A DNA stretch of 64,000 nt from positions 248,001-312,000 of the forward strand of contig JBPWQW010000004.1 in NCBI GenBank assembly GCA_051814705.1. The letters are read 5' to 3'. A program made the position numbers and the translations under genes. The notes under the pieces were generated by a model, which was not told the origin of the DNA, searched no databases, and was given only the letters and a program-made list of their open reading frames with translations. Shown in pieces: positions 9,578 through 17,386 of the stretch (its first letter is position 1; each line of letters opens with the position of its first letter). The DNA comes from Geojedonia sp051814705. GTDB lineage: Bacteria; Bacteroidota; Bacteroidia; Flavobacteriales; Flavobacteriaceae.

Positions 9578-10548
9578 TGACAGACAGTTTATACCCATTA
9601 AAATTTCAGCCTATTTTAAAAGAGAAAATTTGGGGTGGGCAAAAACTAAAATCAATTTTAAATAAAGATTCTAAGCTTCCAAATGTTGGTGAAAGTTGGG
9701 AAGTGAGTGATGTTGAAGGCAGTATTTCAATCGTTTCAAATGGAAGCCTTAAGGGACAATCCTTAAAACAAGTATTAAACACTTACGGTCATGATTTAAT
9801 CGGGCTTCAAAACTATAAGATATTTCATGATAAATTTCCTTTGCTCATTAAGTTTATAGATGCCAAAGACGATTTATCCATTCAATTGCATCCTAATGAT
9901 GCATTGGCTGCAAAACGCCATAATTCCTTCGGAAAAACAGAAATGTGGTATGTGATGCAAGCTGATGAAGGTTCAAACCTTATTGTTGGCTTTAATCAAA
10001 AAGTAACTCCAGAATTATACTTAAAACACCTCAAAAATAAAACCCTGACTAAAATTCTCAATTTTGACAAGGTTAAAACAGGTGATACTTATTTTATTGA
10101 GGTTGGTCGTGTACATGCTATTGGAGCAGGTGTGATGCTTGCCGAAATACAACAGACCAGTGATATTACCTATAGAGTTTACGATTGGGATAGAGTAGAT
10201 GCACAAGGCCATGAGCGTGAATTGCATAACGACTTGGCTCTCGACGCAATTGGTTTTGATATGAAAGACGATTTTAGGGTCCAGTATTCAAAAGCCAAAA
10301 ATCAAACCAATGAAATGGTCAATTGTCCTTATTTTACAGCCAATTATTTACATATAACTCAAGCACTAATAAAAGAGAATAATCATGATTCCTTTATAAT
10401 ATATATGTGTATGGAAGGAGAGGCAAAAATTAAGACTAAAAACCATTTAGAACTTATAAGGAAGGGGGAAACCGTTTTGCTACCTGCGGCAATTACGACC
10501 TTTGAAATTAGTGCCGAAAACGCTAGGCTATTGGAAGTTTATGTGTAA
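9577..10548 (+). CDS. manA: Mannose-6-phosphate isomerase, class I
   Basis: Interconverts mannose-6-phosphate and fructose-6-phosphate, feeding polysaccharide and glycoprotein sugar synthesis. 323 residues, the short Bacillus-type form with a cupin fold. Zinc residues lie in LSIQLHPND and in the EVGRVHAIGAG strand; KTEMWYV is also typical. The start ATG overlaps the preceding stop (TAATG). It is the third gene of the idi operon, which suggests a shared need (cell growth or envelope) rather than one pathway. Confidence 0.93.
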   Translation: MTDSLYPLKFQPILKEKIWGGQKLKSILNKDSKLPNVGESWEVSDVEGSISIVSNGSLKGQSLKQVLNTYGHDLIGLQNYKIFHDKFPLLIKFIDAKDDLSIQLHPNDALAAKRHNSFGKTEMWYVMQADEGSNLIVGFNQKVTPELYLKHLKNKTLTKILNFDKVKTGDTYFIEVGRVHAIGAGVMLAEIQQTSDITYRVYDWDRVDAQGHERELHNDLALDAIGFDMKDDFRVQYSKAKNQTNEMVNCPYFTANYLHITQALIKENNHDSFIIYMCMEGEAKIKTKNHLELIRKGETVLLPAAITTFEISAENARLLEVYV

Positions 10549-10553
10549 TTTTG
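10546..10553 (+). promoter_or_regulatory. -7 element overlapping the manA stop
   Basis: TAATTTTG matches TAnnTTTG and includes the manA stop codon. It would give the following small gene its own promoter, 22 bases before its ATG. Confidence 0.5.
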
Positions 10554-10575
10554 CGAAAATATTTAAATACAAGTT

Positions 10576-10845
10576 ATGGCAAATGTTAGAGACCTAAAAA
10601 AAGATATTAATTTTGTTTTGGGCGATATTATTGAAGCAGTTTATGTTTGGGAATACTCAAATACCGATAAAGACACCAAAAAAAGTGAAGCAATTATTGA
10701 TGAAGCAATTGAGATTTTTGATGCTTTAATAGCAAAAGTAAACGATAAAAGTGTTGAAAATAAAAAGGCTCACTTTAAAGCTATCAATAAAGAACTAGAG
10801 GAAAAAGGCAGAGCTTTGATTGAAAAAATCAATAAATTAAGTTAA
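10576..10845 (+). CDS. Small helical protein of unknown function
   Basis: 89 residues, acidic and lysine-rich, predicted mostly alpha-helical with no signal peptide, membrane segment or cysteine. Features are NVRDLKKDINFVLGDIIEAVYVW at the start and a charged helix with the heptad look of a coiled coil at the end (AINKELEEKGRALIEKINKL). I recognise it as a small conserved flavobacterial protein but know no function. It lies 27 bases after manA behind a likely internal promoter and directly upstream of tRNA-Thr. Confidence 0.75.
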   Translation: MANVRDLKKDINFVLGDIIEAVYVWEYSNTDKDTKKSEAIIDEAIEIFDALIAKVNDKSVENKKAHFKAINKELEEKGRALIEKINKLS

Positions 10846-10900
10846 AAACAAATACGATGTTACAGATAGTCTTCACAAAATTCTATTTGTAATCTGTTTT

Positions 10901-10974
10901 GCCGATGTAGCTCAGTTGGTCAGAGCACGTGATTTGTAATCTCGGGGTCGTGGGTTCGACTCCCTCCATCGGCT
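10901..10974 (+). tRNA. tRNA-Thr (anticodon TGT)
   Basis: A 74-base cloverleaf: acceptor GCCGATG/CATCGGC, D-stem GCTC/GAGC, anticodon loop TTTGTAA with anticodon TGT (reads ACA), and a TTCGACT T-loop. CCA is not encoded. Two stems each have one T-T mismatch: the anticodon stem CGTGA/TCTCG (29-41) and the T-stem GTGGG/CCCTC (50-64). Confidence 0.95.
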
Positions 10975-10975
10975 C

Positions 10976-11004
10976 AAAAAAGCTTCTCATTAGGGGCTTT
11001 TTTT
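10976..11004. terminator. Terminator after tRNA-Thr
   Basis: An A-run plus GCTTCT pairs with AGGGGC plus a T-run (12-base stem with two G-T pairs, CATT loop). It serves the tRNA and overlaps the stop of the convergent DUF4369 gene. Confidence 0.8.
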
Positions 11005-11692
11005 ATTGGTTTTGTGAATCTATGATAACCTTAAGTTTTTTTCCGTATAGAGAAGTTTTTATAGCTGGTTCAAGAGAATTGTAAATAGTGTCCAATAACT
11101 TGGTGTTGGCATCTGCAATTTCTGTGGAAGCCAAATAGGGCGCAATCTCACTTGAGTTATGGTTTACGGCAAAGTTTATAGTGTAAAGGTATTTTCGTCT
11201 TAACAGGCTGTTCTGTTTGCTTTCAAAATCCATCCCAGTAATCGTGTCATTCGCTTTTTTAGGATCAAAATGCTCTTTGATCAATTCTAAATTTTTATCA
11301 TTAAATTTTGAGATCATTGCGACATATTCTTCCAACAGTTCCTGCTGTTTTGACCCTTTTATTTTAGCGTCAAAAATAAAATTCTTTAAGGTTGAACTTA
11401 TTTCAGTAACGCCTTTGTCTGCAAAAAAAGTTATAATGCCTTCATCGTTGTCATTTTTATTCAACCTTAAAAATAATACTTCAGGTTCTTCCAAATTACA
11501 ATGTAACTCAAATTGTGGGTTTCCGTTGATAGTTAACGAATCTATAATTACATAAGTCGAATCAAGTGCTCTTTCGAGATAGACGGTTCCTTTTTTTAAG
11601 CCTTTGATGTTTCCCTTAAGAGTGAAATTAGGAGTTTCGTTTGTACAAGAAACTACACATAATACGACTAGAGAAACCAATAATTTTTTCAT
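11003..11692 (-). CDS. DUF4369-domain lipoprotein
   Basis: 229 residues. The N-terminus MKKLLVSLVVLCVVSC is a lipoprotein signal with a lipobox cysteine at about C16. The next 90 residues (FTLKGNIKGLKKGTVYLERALDST..VIIDSLTINGN.QFELHCNLEEPEVLFLRL) are the DUF4369 beta-domain that normally precedes an AhpC/TSA thioredoxin domain in Bacteroidota. Here the rest is helical, with no CxxC, so the redox domain is absent. It is probably an outer-membrane or periplasmic binding or structural protein. It starts 50 bases after the DUF819 gene's stop. Confidence 0.8.
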   Translation of the reverse strand: MKKLLVSLVVLCVVSCTNETPNFTLKGNIKGLKKGTVYLERALDSTYVIIDSLTINGNPQFELHCNLEEPEVLFLRLNKNDNDEGIITFFADKGVTEISSTLKNFIFDAKIKGSKQQELLEEYVAMISKFNDKNLELIKEHFDPKKANDTITGMDFESKQNSLLRRKYLYTINFAVNHNSSEIAPYLASTEIADANTKLLDTIYNSLEPAIKTSLYGKKLKVIIDSQNQ

Positions 11693-11741
11693 GAAACTAA
11701 TTTTTTAAGTCCGCAAATATCTTATAATAATTTTTTAAAAA

Positions 11742-13007
11742 CTAGTTCACGGCAACTATTCTCATGAGTTCTGCGCATAAAATGGCGCCATAGGTACCAA
11801 CAACATAACCAAACACGGCTAAAAGCGCTCCCACAGTAGCAAGCGACGGATGAAAGGCAGCCGCAACAACAGGAGCAGAGGCTGCGCCACCAACATTTGC
11901 TTGGCTTCCAACTGCTAAAAAGAAATAGGGAGCTTTTATGAGTTTTGCTACTAGTATTAATAGCCCAGCATGAATACTTATCCAAACTAAACCAATGAGG
12001 ATTAGGCCAGGGTTTTCAAATATTTTACCTAAATCCATTTTCATGCCAATGGTAGCTACCAAAATGTAGATAAAAACACTACCTACTTTGCTTGCTCCGG
12101 CACCTTCGTAGTTTCTTGCTTTTGTAAAGGACAATAATATTCCCATTAAAGTTGCAATAGAAATAAGCCAGAAAAAGCTACTTCCAAATGATGACAGGGC
12201 ACTTTTTGGGTCACTAACAGCTTCAAAATTTGTAGTTAAAAAGGTTGATATTACATCTGCTCCAAAGTGGGCAAAACCAACGGCTACAAACGCAAACATG
12301 AGAATCATGATTAAATCTGTTAAAGAAGGATTGCGTGTAATTTTGTCGCTAAAGTTTTGGACTTTTTGTTGTAATTGGTCGATTGCGGTATTGTCTGCCT
12401 TTAACCAATTATCAATTTTCTTGCGTTTTCCAATACCTAATAAAATAATCGCCATCCATATATTGGCAACTACAATGTCTACTAAAACCATGCCGCCATA
12501 TAACTCCTGATTGTATTCATATATCTCTAGCATAGCAGCTTGATTGGCGCCGCCACCAATCCAACTTCCAGCCAATGTAGCCAGTCCTCTCCATACCGCA
12601 TCAAAACCAGCACCGCCAACGGTTTCTGGAGAAAATGTTGAAATAAGTAAAATAGCTAATGGTCCACCAATAATAATTCCAACGGTACCTGTAAAGAACA
12701 TAACCAAAGCCCGCCATCCCAAATTGAATACGGCTTTTAAATCAATACTGATGGTCAATAATACTAACGAGGCGGGCAATAAATAGCGACTTGCTACATA
12801 ATAGGTTTTTGAAACATCAGCTGAAATTAACCCAAGGGAATTAAAAATAGCTGGAATCATATAACACATTAAAAGGCCTGGGATGTACTTATAAAAAACG
12901 GGCCAAAACCCTGTTTTTTTTGATTCCGTGTAAAATACAAACCCTAATGCTAGCATTAGAAGTCCAAACACAATGGCGTCATTTGTAAATATTGGCTGAT
13001 TTTCCAT
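11742..13007 (-). CDS. DUF819 family membrane protein
   Basis: About 421 residues from the chosen ATG (MENQPIF), which has AAGGA just upstream; an in-frame codon 11 residues earlier lacks support. The protein is highly hydrophobic with about 10-11 membrane segments. The family signature GSWIGGGANQAAM lies in the first half and GSQANVGGAASAPVVAAAFHP near the end; these paired glycine-rich loops look like the crossover motifs of a sodium-dependent carrier. DUF819 (YjcL-like) proteins are presumed transporters with unknown substrate. Confidence 0.88.
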   Translation of the reverse strand: MENQPIFTNDAIVFGLLMLALGFVFYTESKKTGFWPVFYKYIPGLLMCYMIPAIFNSLGLISADVSKTYYVASRYLLPASLVLLTISIDLKAVFNLGWRALVMFFTGTVGIIIGGPLAILLISTFSPETVGGAGFDAVWRGLATLAGSWIGGGANQAAMLEIYEYNQELYGGMVLVDIVVANIWMAIILLGIGKRKKIDNWLKADNTAIDQLQQKVQNFSDKITRNPSLTDLIMILMFAFVAVGFAHFGADVISTFLTTNFEAVSDPKSALSSFGSSFFWLISIATLMGILLSFTKARNYEGAGASKVGSVFIYILVATIGMKMDLGKIFENPGLILIGLVWISIHAGLLILVAKLIKAPYFFLAVGSQANVGGAASAPVVAAAFHPSLATVGALLAVFGYVVGTYGAILCAELMRIVAVN

Positions 13008-13051
13008 AGTCGTCCTTGTTTTAAGGCTGAAAAATACCAAAATTAAAGGGA

Positions 13052-13079
13052 TAAAAAAAAGCGACTTTTAGGAGTCGCT
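13052..13079 (-). terminator. Terminator of the SPFH operon
   Basis: AGCGACT/AGTCGCT stem with a run of eight U on the minus-strand transcript. It overlaps the last codons of the ribbon-helix-helix gene. Confidence 0.85.
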
Positions 13080-13253
13080 GTCTTTTGTGTTATTGTTTTT
13101 TGTTTTAGGAGCTCTGTTATTATCCTTAAGAAATTGCATCAACATCCATTCAATCTGTCCATTGGTACTTCTAAACTCGTCCCCAGCCCATTTTTCGATG
13201 GCCTTGAGCATCTCTTCATTGATTCGTAAAGCAAAGGCTTTTTTCTTTGACAT
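13068..13253 (-). CDS. Arc-type ribbon-helix-helix protein
   Basis: 61 residues. The first 45 (KKKAFALRINEEMLKAIEKWAGDEFRSTNGQIEWMLMQFL) fit the ribbon-helix-helix fold of Arc/MetJ-type DNA-binding proteins: a short beta-strand, then two helices. A polar lysine/asparagine tail follows. It is the third gene of a minus-strand operon after the SPFH and DUF4177 genes. No toxin gene is next to it, so it is more likely a regulator or accessory factor of the SPFH unit than an antitoxin. Its target is unknown. Confidence 0.7.
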   Translation of the reverse strand: MSKKKAFALRINEEMLKAIEKWAGDEFRSTNGQIEWMLMQFLKDNNRAPKTKNNNTKDSDS

Positions 13254-13276
13254 TATTTTTTTTGGAGTTATTCTTT

Positions 13277-13447
13277 TTATCTATTTTTTTCACGTTCTAA
13301 AATAATAAATGAAATACCACCGTGCTTACTATTGCTAATTGTATTTAATGTCCAACTTTCTTTGGCGAATTTATTTAAAATTACCTCTAGTTTTTCGGTT
13401 CTATTTCTAAATCCTAAACTAGGATTTATGACTTTGTATTCTTTCAT
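13277..13447 (-). CDS. Small DUF4177-like protein
   Basis: A 56-residue gene, starting MKEYKVINPSLGFRNRTEKL and ending SKHGGISFIILEREKNR. The pattern (MKEYKV strand, helix EKLEVILNKFAKESWTL, then a strand with FIILER) is that of DUF4177 domains, a compact alpha/beta fold of unknown function. The ATG lies 2 bases after the SPFH stop, and the ribbon-helix-helix start lies 23 bases beyond its own stop, so all three are one operon. There is no frameshift; the frame is clean from ATG to TAA. Confidence 0.72.
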   Translation of the reverse strand: MKEYKVINPSLGFRNRTEKLEVILNKFAKESWTLNTISNSKHGGISFIILEREKNR

Positions 13448-13449
13448 TT

Positions 13450-14310
13450 TTAAGTATTTAATGTTCCTGTATTTAAAACTGGAGAGGCATCTTTATCACC
13501 GCACAGGATCACCATTAAATTACTAACCATGGCTGCTTTGCGTTCGTCATCTAACTCTATGATCTGTTTTTTGCTTAATTCATTCAATGCCATTTCCACC
13601 ATACTTACTGCACCTTCAACAATTTTATGCCTTGCTGCAACTATGGCTGTTGCCTGTTGCCGTTTCAGCATCGCATTTGCTATTTCTTGAGCATAGGCAA
13701 GATATCCAATTCGAGCTTCTAAAACTTCTATTCCCGCTATAGATAATCGCTCATCTATTTCTTTTTCAAGGGCATTACTTACCTCGTTTACACTGGAACG
13801 CAGTGTGATATCTTCATCATGACCTTCATCGGCAAAATTGTCATAGGGATACATGCTAGCTAGTTTTCGAACTGCAGCATCAGTTTGAACGCGCACAAAG
13901 TTTTCATAATTATCAACATCAAATGCTGCTTTATATGTGTTTTCTACACGCCAAACTAAAATAGTACTTATCATGATTGGATTGCCAAGTTTGTCGTTTA
14001 CTTTTAAACGTTCACTATCAAAATTACTGGCACGTAATGAAATCTTCTTTTTGGTATAAAAGGGATTGACCCAAAAAAAGCCGTTTTTTTTGACCGTACC
14101 TATATATTCACCAAATAATAGCAATACTCTGGATCCATTAGGTTCAACCATAATAAATCCTGGAGCAAGAAAGATTCCAATAACAATCGATACTAAAGGC
14201 AATGGGTTTTTAAATGCTAGGATTGCAAAAACCCCTCCAATGATTAAGACGATAACTAAAAACAGCATATAATAACCGTTGGTTGGGACAATTATTTTTT
14301 CTTCTTTCAT
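13450..14310 (-). CDS. SPFH (band 7/stomatin-like) membrane protein
   Basis: About 286 residues from MKEEKIIVPTNGYYML; the frame is open further upstream but that part does not look coding. Two N-terminal membrane segments (YYMLFLVIVLIIGGVFAIL, PLVSIVIGIFLAPGFI) precede the SPFH domain (VEPNGSRVLLLFGEYIGTVKKNGFFWVNPF ... LSIAGIEVLEARIGYLAYAQEIANAMLKRQQA). SPFH proteins form membrane-associated oligomers organising microdomains or proteases. It heads an operon with the DUF4177 and ribbon-helix-helix genes. Confidence 0.9.
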   Translation of the reverse strand: MKEEKIIVPTNGYYMLFLVIVLIIGGVFAILAFKNPLPLVSIVIGIFLAPGFIMVEPNGSRVLLLFGEYIGTVKKNGFFWVNPFYTKKKISLRASNFDSERLKVNDKLGNPIMISTILVWRVENTYKAAFDVDNYENFVRVQTDAAVRKLASMYPYDNFADEGHDEDITLRSSVNEVSNALEKEIDERLSIAGIEVLEARIGYLAYAQEIANAMLKRQQATAIVAARHKIVEGAVSMVEMALNELSKKQIIELDDERKAAMVSNLMVILCGDKDASPVLNTGTLNT

Positions 14311-14409
14311 GATTATAGATTTAATATGATATTGAAATGATATCATAAAGATATAATACTTATTATTAATTACCAAATTTATTTTTTGGCATGACATTTG
14401 CTTATTGGT

Positions 14410-14469
14410 CATTGTAATTGATTATAGCTATAAAGAATATTTTTCTTTATTTAGAGTTAAATTACAATG
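14410..14469. repeat. 60-base nested inverted repeat
   Basis: The outer arms CATTGTAATT (14410-14419) and AATTACAATG (14460-14469) are perfect complements. Inside, ATAAAGAA (14430-14437) and TTCTTTAT (14443-14450) are also perfect. There is no coding potential. It sits about 100 bases before the SPFH start; it might be a regulatory site or a MITE-like remnant. Confidence 0.6.
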
Positions 14470-14484
14470 GTTGGTTAGTTAATG

Positions 14485-14511
14485 AAAAAGCACCTCAAGG
14501 AGGTGCTTTTT
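14485..14511 (-). terminator. Terminator of the beta-barrel gene
   Basis: GCACCTC/GAGGTGC stem flanked by an A-run and a T-run, AAG loop, 25 bases past the stop of the minus-strand barrel gene. Confidence 0.88.
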
Positions 14512-14535
14512 CTATATTAAAAATATTAAGGTTTG

Positions 14536-15276
14536 TTATTTATTGTATGGGCAATGGCATTTATCTCCTTTAAATAAATTGGAAAAAAAGTTGCCAATAC
14601 TCTGTCCGTCGGTTCTAAATATATCATAGAATACACTTAAACTTAAAACATTTGGACTATATGATTTAAGATCAGCCAGATTTACACCATAAGCTGATCG
14701 AATAAAATCTTCACGTTCTTGATCAGTTTTTCCTTGGCCCATTTCATACCTTAAATCCAACCCTAATCGTTTATAACGCACCATAATACCGACATTAACA
14801 TTGAAGGTTGATTTTTTTAAATCCGGTCCAGGCGTACCTGTCGTAAAACTTGTTTGTTGAACACCTTCTATTGTCGTATCACCAAAAAAATTGAAGCCTG
14901 GTCCAGCATAAATAGAAATGGGTTCAAATACATCGTAAACAAAAAGAATTGGAAAATCAATTTTAGAGGTTTCCCATTTTGATTCGCGGTTAGGAAAATC
15001 ATAATGGTTTTGGGAGGATACATAATTTAGTTCTGGTCTAATATAAAATTTGCCAAATTTTGCGAAAAAATAACCTCCGAATTGATAACCTATATCTTTT
15101 ACTGGCTCAAAAACCAACCCAGCGGGTGGGCCTTGTGGACCATTTGATCCTACGGTTACAATACTTCCAATTCTATAGGTGTTAAGTCCTCCTCTAACAC
15201 CAAATCCATATTCTTGCGCACTGACAAATAAAATAGAAAATAGAGAGAAAACAGTAAGGAGGTAACGGTTTTTCAT
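14536..15276 (-). CDS. Outer-membrane beta-barrel protein (PorT-like)
   Basis: About 246 residues from MKNRYLLTVFSLFSILFVSAQ, a clear signal peptide ending SAQ; the longer frame upstream lacks it. Alternating strands (EYGFGVRGGLNTYRIGS, YQFGGYFFAKFGKFYIRPELNYVSS, ISIYAGPGFNFFGD, NVNVGIMVRYKRLGLDLRYEMG) indicate a small barrel of the PorT/outer-membrane-protein-beta-barrel type common in Bacteroidota. No ligand can be inferred. It is a single gene with a TAGCTTTG promoter box (15306-15313) and its own terminator. Confidence 0.82.
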   Translation of the reverse strand: MKNRYLLTVFSLFSILFVSAQEYGFGVRGGLNTYRIGSIVTVGSNGPQGPPAGLVFEPVKDIGYQFGGYFFAKFGKFYIRPELNYVSSQNHYDFPNRESKWETSKIDFPILFVYDVFEPISIYAGPGFNFFGDTTIEGVQQTSFTTGTPGPDLKKSTFNVNVGIMVRYKRLGLDLRYEMGQGKTDQEREDFIRSAYGVNLADLKSYSPNVLSLSVFYDIFRTDGQSIGNFFSNLFKGDKCHCPYNK

Positions 15277-15305
15277 AAGTTTAGTAGATTTGGATCTAAT
15301 AGTTT

Positions 15306-15313
15306 CAAAGCTA
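15306..15313 (-). promoter_or_regulatory. -7 element of the beta-barrel gene
   Basis: Minus-strand TAGCTTTG, an exact TAnnTTTG match, 29 bases before the signal-peptide start; this also supports the shorter start. Confidence 0.5.
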
Positions 15314-15444
15314 AAAAGTAACATTCAATATTAGGCATTTATTCGCTAATGACAATATTTTTATCGATTAAGGTGTTTTTTTGTTAGTTGTTTAACACGA
15401 TTTCTCGATAATGGGTTTTTTTGGTCCGTGTCCGTAAAACACAT

Positions 15445-16389
15445 TTATGGCTTAATAAAATCAAGGATTGTCGCTACCACTTCTTGCGAAATGGTTCGGG
15501 CAGATTCGTTATATGATTTTGAATTTTCCAGATCATCTCCTTCAATAATAAACAAAACATGGTTCATTTTATCAACAATTTTTATACTAGCTTGCTGTGA
15601 AGCGTGTTTTAAAAGATTAGCTTCTTCAACTGTAACTTGTAAGTCTTTTGTTCCGTTTATAATCAAAATGGGCATATCCAAGGTTTGTATCAGCTCTTGA
15701 GGATTGTAACGCATCCAATTCATCATAAAGGGTTGGATGTCAATATTAAACATAGAACTTAGAGCCTTGGGATAATCTGTTGTTGTTTTCCCCGTACGCA
15801 TGATGTCAAAAACCCTTTTGGTATCTTCGGCGTACATGGCTGCTGTTTTTTGAACTTGCTCGATAATAACTTGATCTATACTTAGCCCTGCCCCAGATAC
15901 CGAAATAAAACCATCAACCCGATCTTTTGCAGCCAACATTCCGATCAAGCTTCCTTGGCCATGACCGATTACATAAATCTTTGAATAGGTATTTGTTTTT
16001 CTAAAATATTCAATTACAGAAATTGCATCGGTTACAAAGTCATCGAACATGATAGTTTTATCCACATTTCCATTTCTAATTTGTTTGACGATGCGTTTAT
16101 CATATCGATAGGTCGCCATACCGTGGTTTGACAGACCTTCAGCTAGTTTTTTAAGAATATTGTTTTTTAAAAAGTTTTGATTGCCATTCCTATCGGTGGG
16201 TCCAGAATCGGCAATAAGGATTGCCAATACGGGTCGCTCTGTTGAAATGGGTGTTAATAAGGTGCCATCTACAAATCGGTTTATGGAGATATCCCTACTT
16301 GAATAATTAGCTTCTTGAGCCATTCCAAACATAAAACACAATAAATAAAGGATTAAAAGACGCGATTTTAGTATGCCCACTTGAATCAT
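15445..16389 (-). CDS. Secreted alpha/beta hydrolase
   Basis: 314 residues with an N-terminal signal peptide (LLILYLLCFMFGMAQ). The alpha/beta hydrolase fold is shown by the oxyanion region ILIADSGPTDRNGNQ, the nucleophile elbow VIGHGQGSLIG (serine in GxGxGS form), the acid strand LIINGTKDLQV and a late histidine in MNHVLF. This pattern is close to secreted serine aminopeptidase or esterase proteins (Hydrolase_4). Substrate unknown. Monocistronic; a 361-base non-coding stretch lies upstream. Confidence 0.85.
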   Translation of the reverse strand: MIQVGILKSRLLILYLLCFMFGMAQEANYSSRDISINRFVDGTLLTPISTERPVLAILIADSGPTDRNGNQNFLKNNILKKLAEGLSNHGMATYRYDKRIVKQIRNGNVDKTIMFDDFVTDAISVIEYFRKTNTYSKIYVIGHGQGSLIGMLAAKDRVDGFISVSGAGLSIDQVIIEQVQKTAAMYAEDTKRVFDIMRTGKTTTDYPKALSSMFNIDIQPFMMNWMRYNPQELIQTLDMPILIINGTKDLQVTVEEANLLKHASQQASIKIVDKMNHVLFIIEGDDLENSKSYNESARTISQEVVATILDFIKP

Positions 16390-16500
16390 AGTTATTAAAA
16401 AGTAAAGTTACATAAAAGCCAAATGTATTAATGGACTAATAACGATTAGGACGACATTTTATTTGGTTAAACCATAATTTTATTATTTTTCAAGATGCAT

Positions 16501-16527
16501 TTCAACGTTAATTATGTTAATTTCGTC
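16501..16527 (+). promoter_or_regulatory. Weak ECF-like promoter in the 16.4-16.75 kb gap
   Basis: TTCAAC (16501-16506), 16 bases, TCGTC (16523-16527), followed by TATA. Same spacing as the two sites at the sigma gene, but the -35 half matches TGTAAC in only 4 of 6 positions. Confidence 0.3.
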
Positions 16528-16534
16528 TATAAAT

Positions 16535-16746
16535 GTTAAAAAATAGTGTAGTTCAACGAAAAAAAGAGTGTTTAAACAGATAAATTGAAATATAATTCTA
16601 CATTTGAAGTGTACTAAAATTTAGTTTTTAGTTCAATGGATTAATTAATTAATATTTGCCTTATGTCGATGGAGTTAGAGACCCTAAATCTACACATAAT
16701 AAAAAAGCAAATGAGGAAAACCGAGATTGAGGGATCTCGGTTTTTT
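16535..16746 (+). ncRNA. Candidate small RNA (the gap 16390-16750)
   Basis: The 361-base gap between the hydrolase and the AlkB gene has no convincing gene. It ends in a strong hairpin (CCGAGAT/ATCTCGG, 16717-16744) whose good T-run lies on the plus strand; on the minus strand only four U follow. No plus-strand gene precedes it, so a plus-strand transcript of about 200 bases ending here is plausible. Its start is uncertain. The hairpin might instead just terminate the minus-strand AlkB gene. Confidence 0.3.
16717..16746. terminator. Terminator, stronger on the plus strand
   Basis: 11-base stem (AAAACCGAGAT with its complement) and a 6-base loop, then TTTTTTG and more T on the plus strand. 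It lies 4 bases beyond the AlkB-gene stop on the other strand. Confidence 0.85.
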
Positions 16747-16750
16747 GTTT

Positions 16751-17356
16751 TTAATAAGTTTCAATTTTCCTAAACGTTAAGTTAATCCGCTCCCCAACTT
16801 TTTTTTTGGTTTTTGGAATTTGGTGAAGCCAGTAATGCTGCATGTCTCCTAACATTAAAAGCAAACTTCCGTGTTCTAATAAAAGCTTATATTTTTCATT
16901 ACTTAGTGAGCGGTGTTTAAACTGAAATACCCTAGGGGCTCCTAAACTTAAAGAGGCAATTACAGGGTTTTTGCCCAATTTTTTTTCATTATCGGCATGC
17001 CAACCATTGCTGTCCTTTCCATCACGATATAGATTTAATAAAACGGATGTGAATTGGTATTGGGCCATGTGCTCTATATCCTGTTTAATGTTCAGTAGAT
17101 TGGGAGTAATTGGTTTTGGGAACATGGTAATATTGGAGTAAGTATAAGGTTTATTATTGTCTGCGTACAAAGCTGTTAAACGAGGCTGTTTATGAACTTT
17201 ACCAAAAAGGGTAATGGTATCTTGTTGCCATTTAGTAGTTTTTTTCAGAATATTAAGAAGGGTATTCGCTTTTTCAAAGGAATAAAAGTTTGGAACATAA
17301 ACCACTTCGGCATTGGGGAGTTTCAACACCATTTTTTCTTTTGAAAACAAGTCCAT
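16751..17356 (-). CDS. AlkB-type 2-oxoglutarate/Fe(II) dioxygenase
   Basis: About 201 residues from MDLFSKEKMVLKLPNAEVVYVPNFYS; the open frame extends 95 codons further only because it is antisense to the VanX-type gene. Motifs: the AlkB lid PRLTALYADNNKPYTYSN, the metal motif HAD (GWHADNEKKLGKNPVIASLSLGAPRVF), and the distal histidine plus 2-oxoglutarate arginines in YWLHQIPKT..ERINLTFR. It repairs alkylated bases by oxidative demethylation (AlkB/ALKBH2-3 type). Its start is 30 bases from the divergent VanX-type gene. Confidence 0.92.
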   Translation of the reverse strand: MDLFSKEKMVLKLPNAEVVYVPNFYSFEKANTLLNILKKTTKWQQDTITLFGKVHKQPRLTALYADNNKPYTYSNITMFPKPITPNLLNIKQDIEHMAQYQFTSVLLNLYRDGKDSNGWHADNEKKLGKNPVIASLSLGAPRVFQFKHRSLSNEKYKLLLEHGSLLLMLGDMQHYWLHQIPKTKKKVGERINLTFRKIETY

Positions 17357-17386
17357 CGCTAAAAATTTATCTAAATTAGCGATAAC

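Noticed and set aside
13068..13253. Toxin-antitoxin system
   Set aside because: A ribbon-helix-helix protein alone is not enough; its partners in the operon are SPFH and DUF4177, not a toxin family.
16672..16783. 36-codon plus-strand frame starting ATGTCGATGG
   Set aside because: It runs straight through the strong terminator hairpin and into the AlkB gene's 3' end; the peptide resembles nothing.
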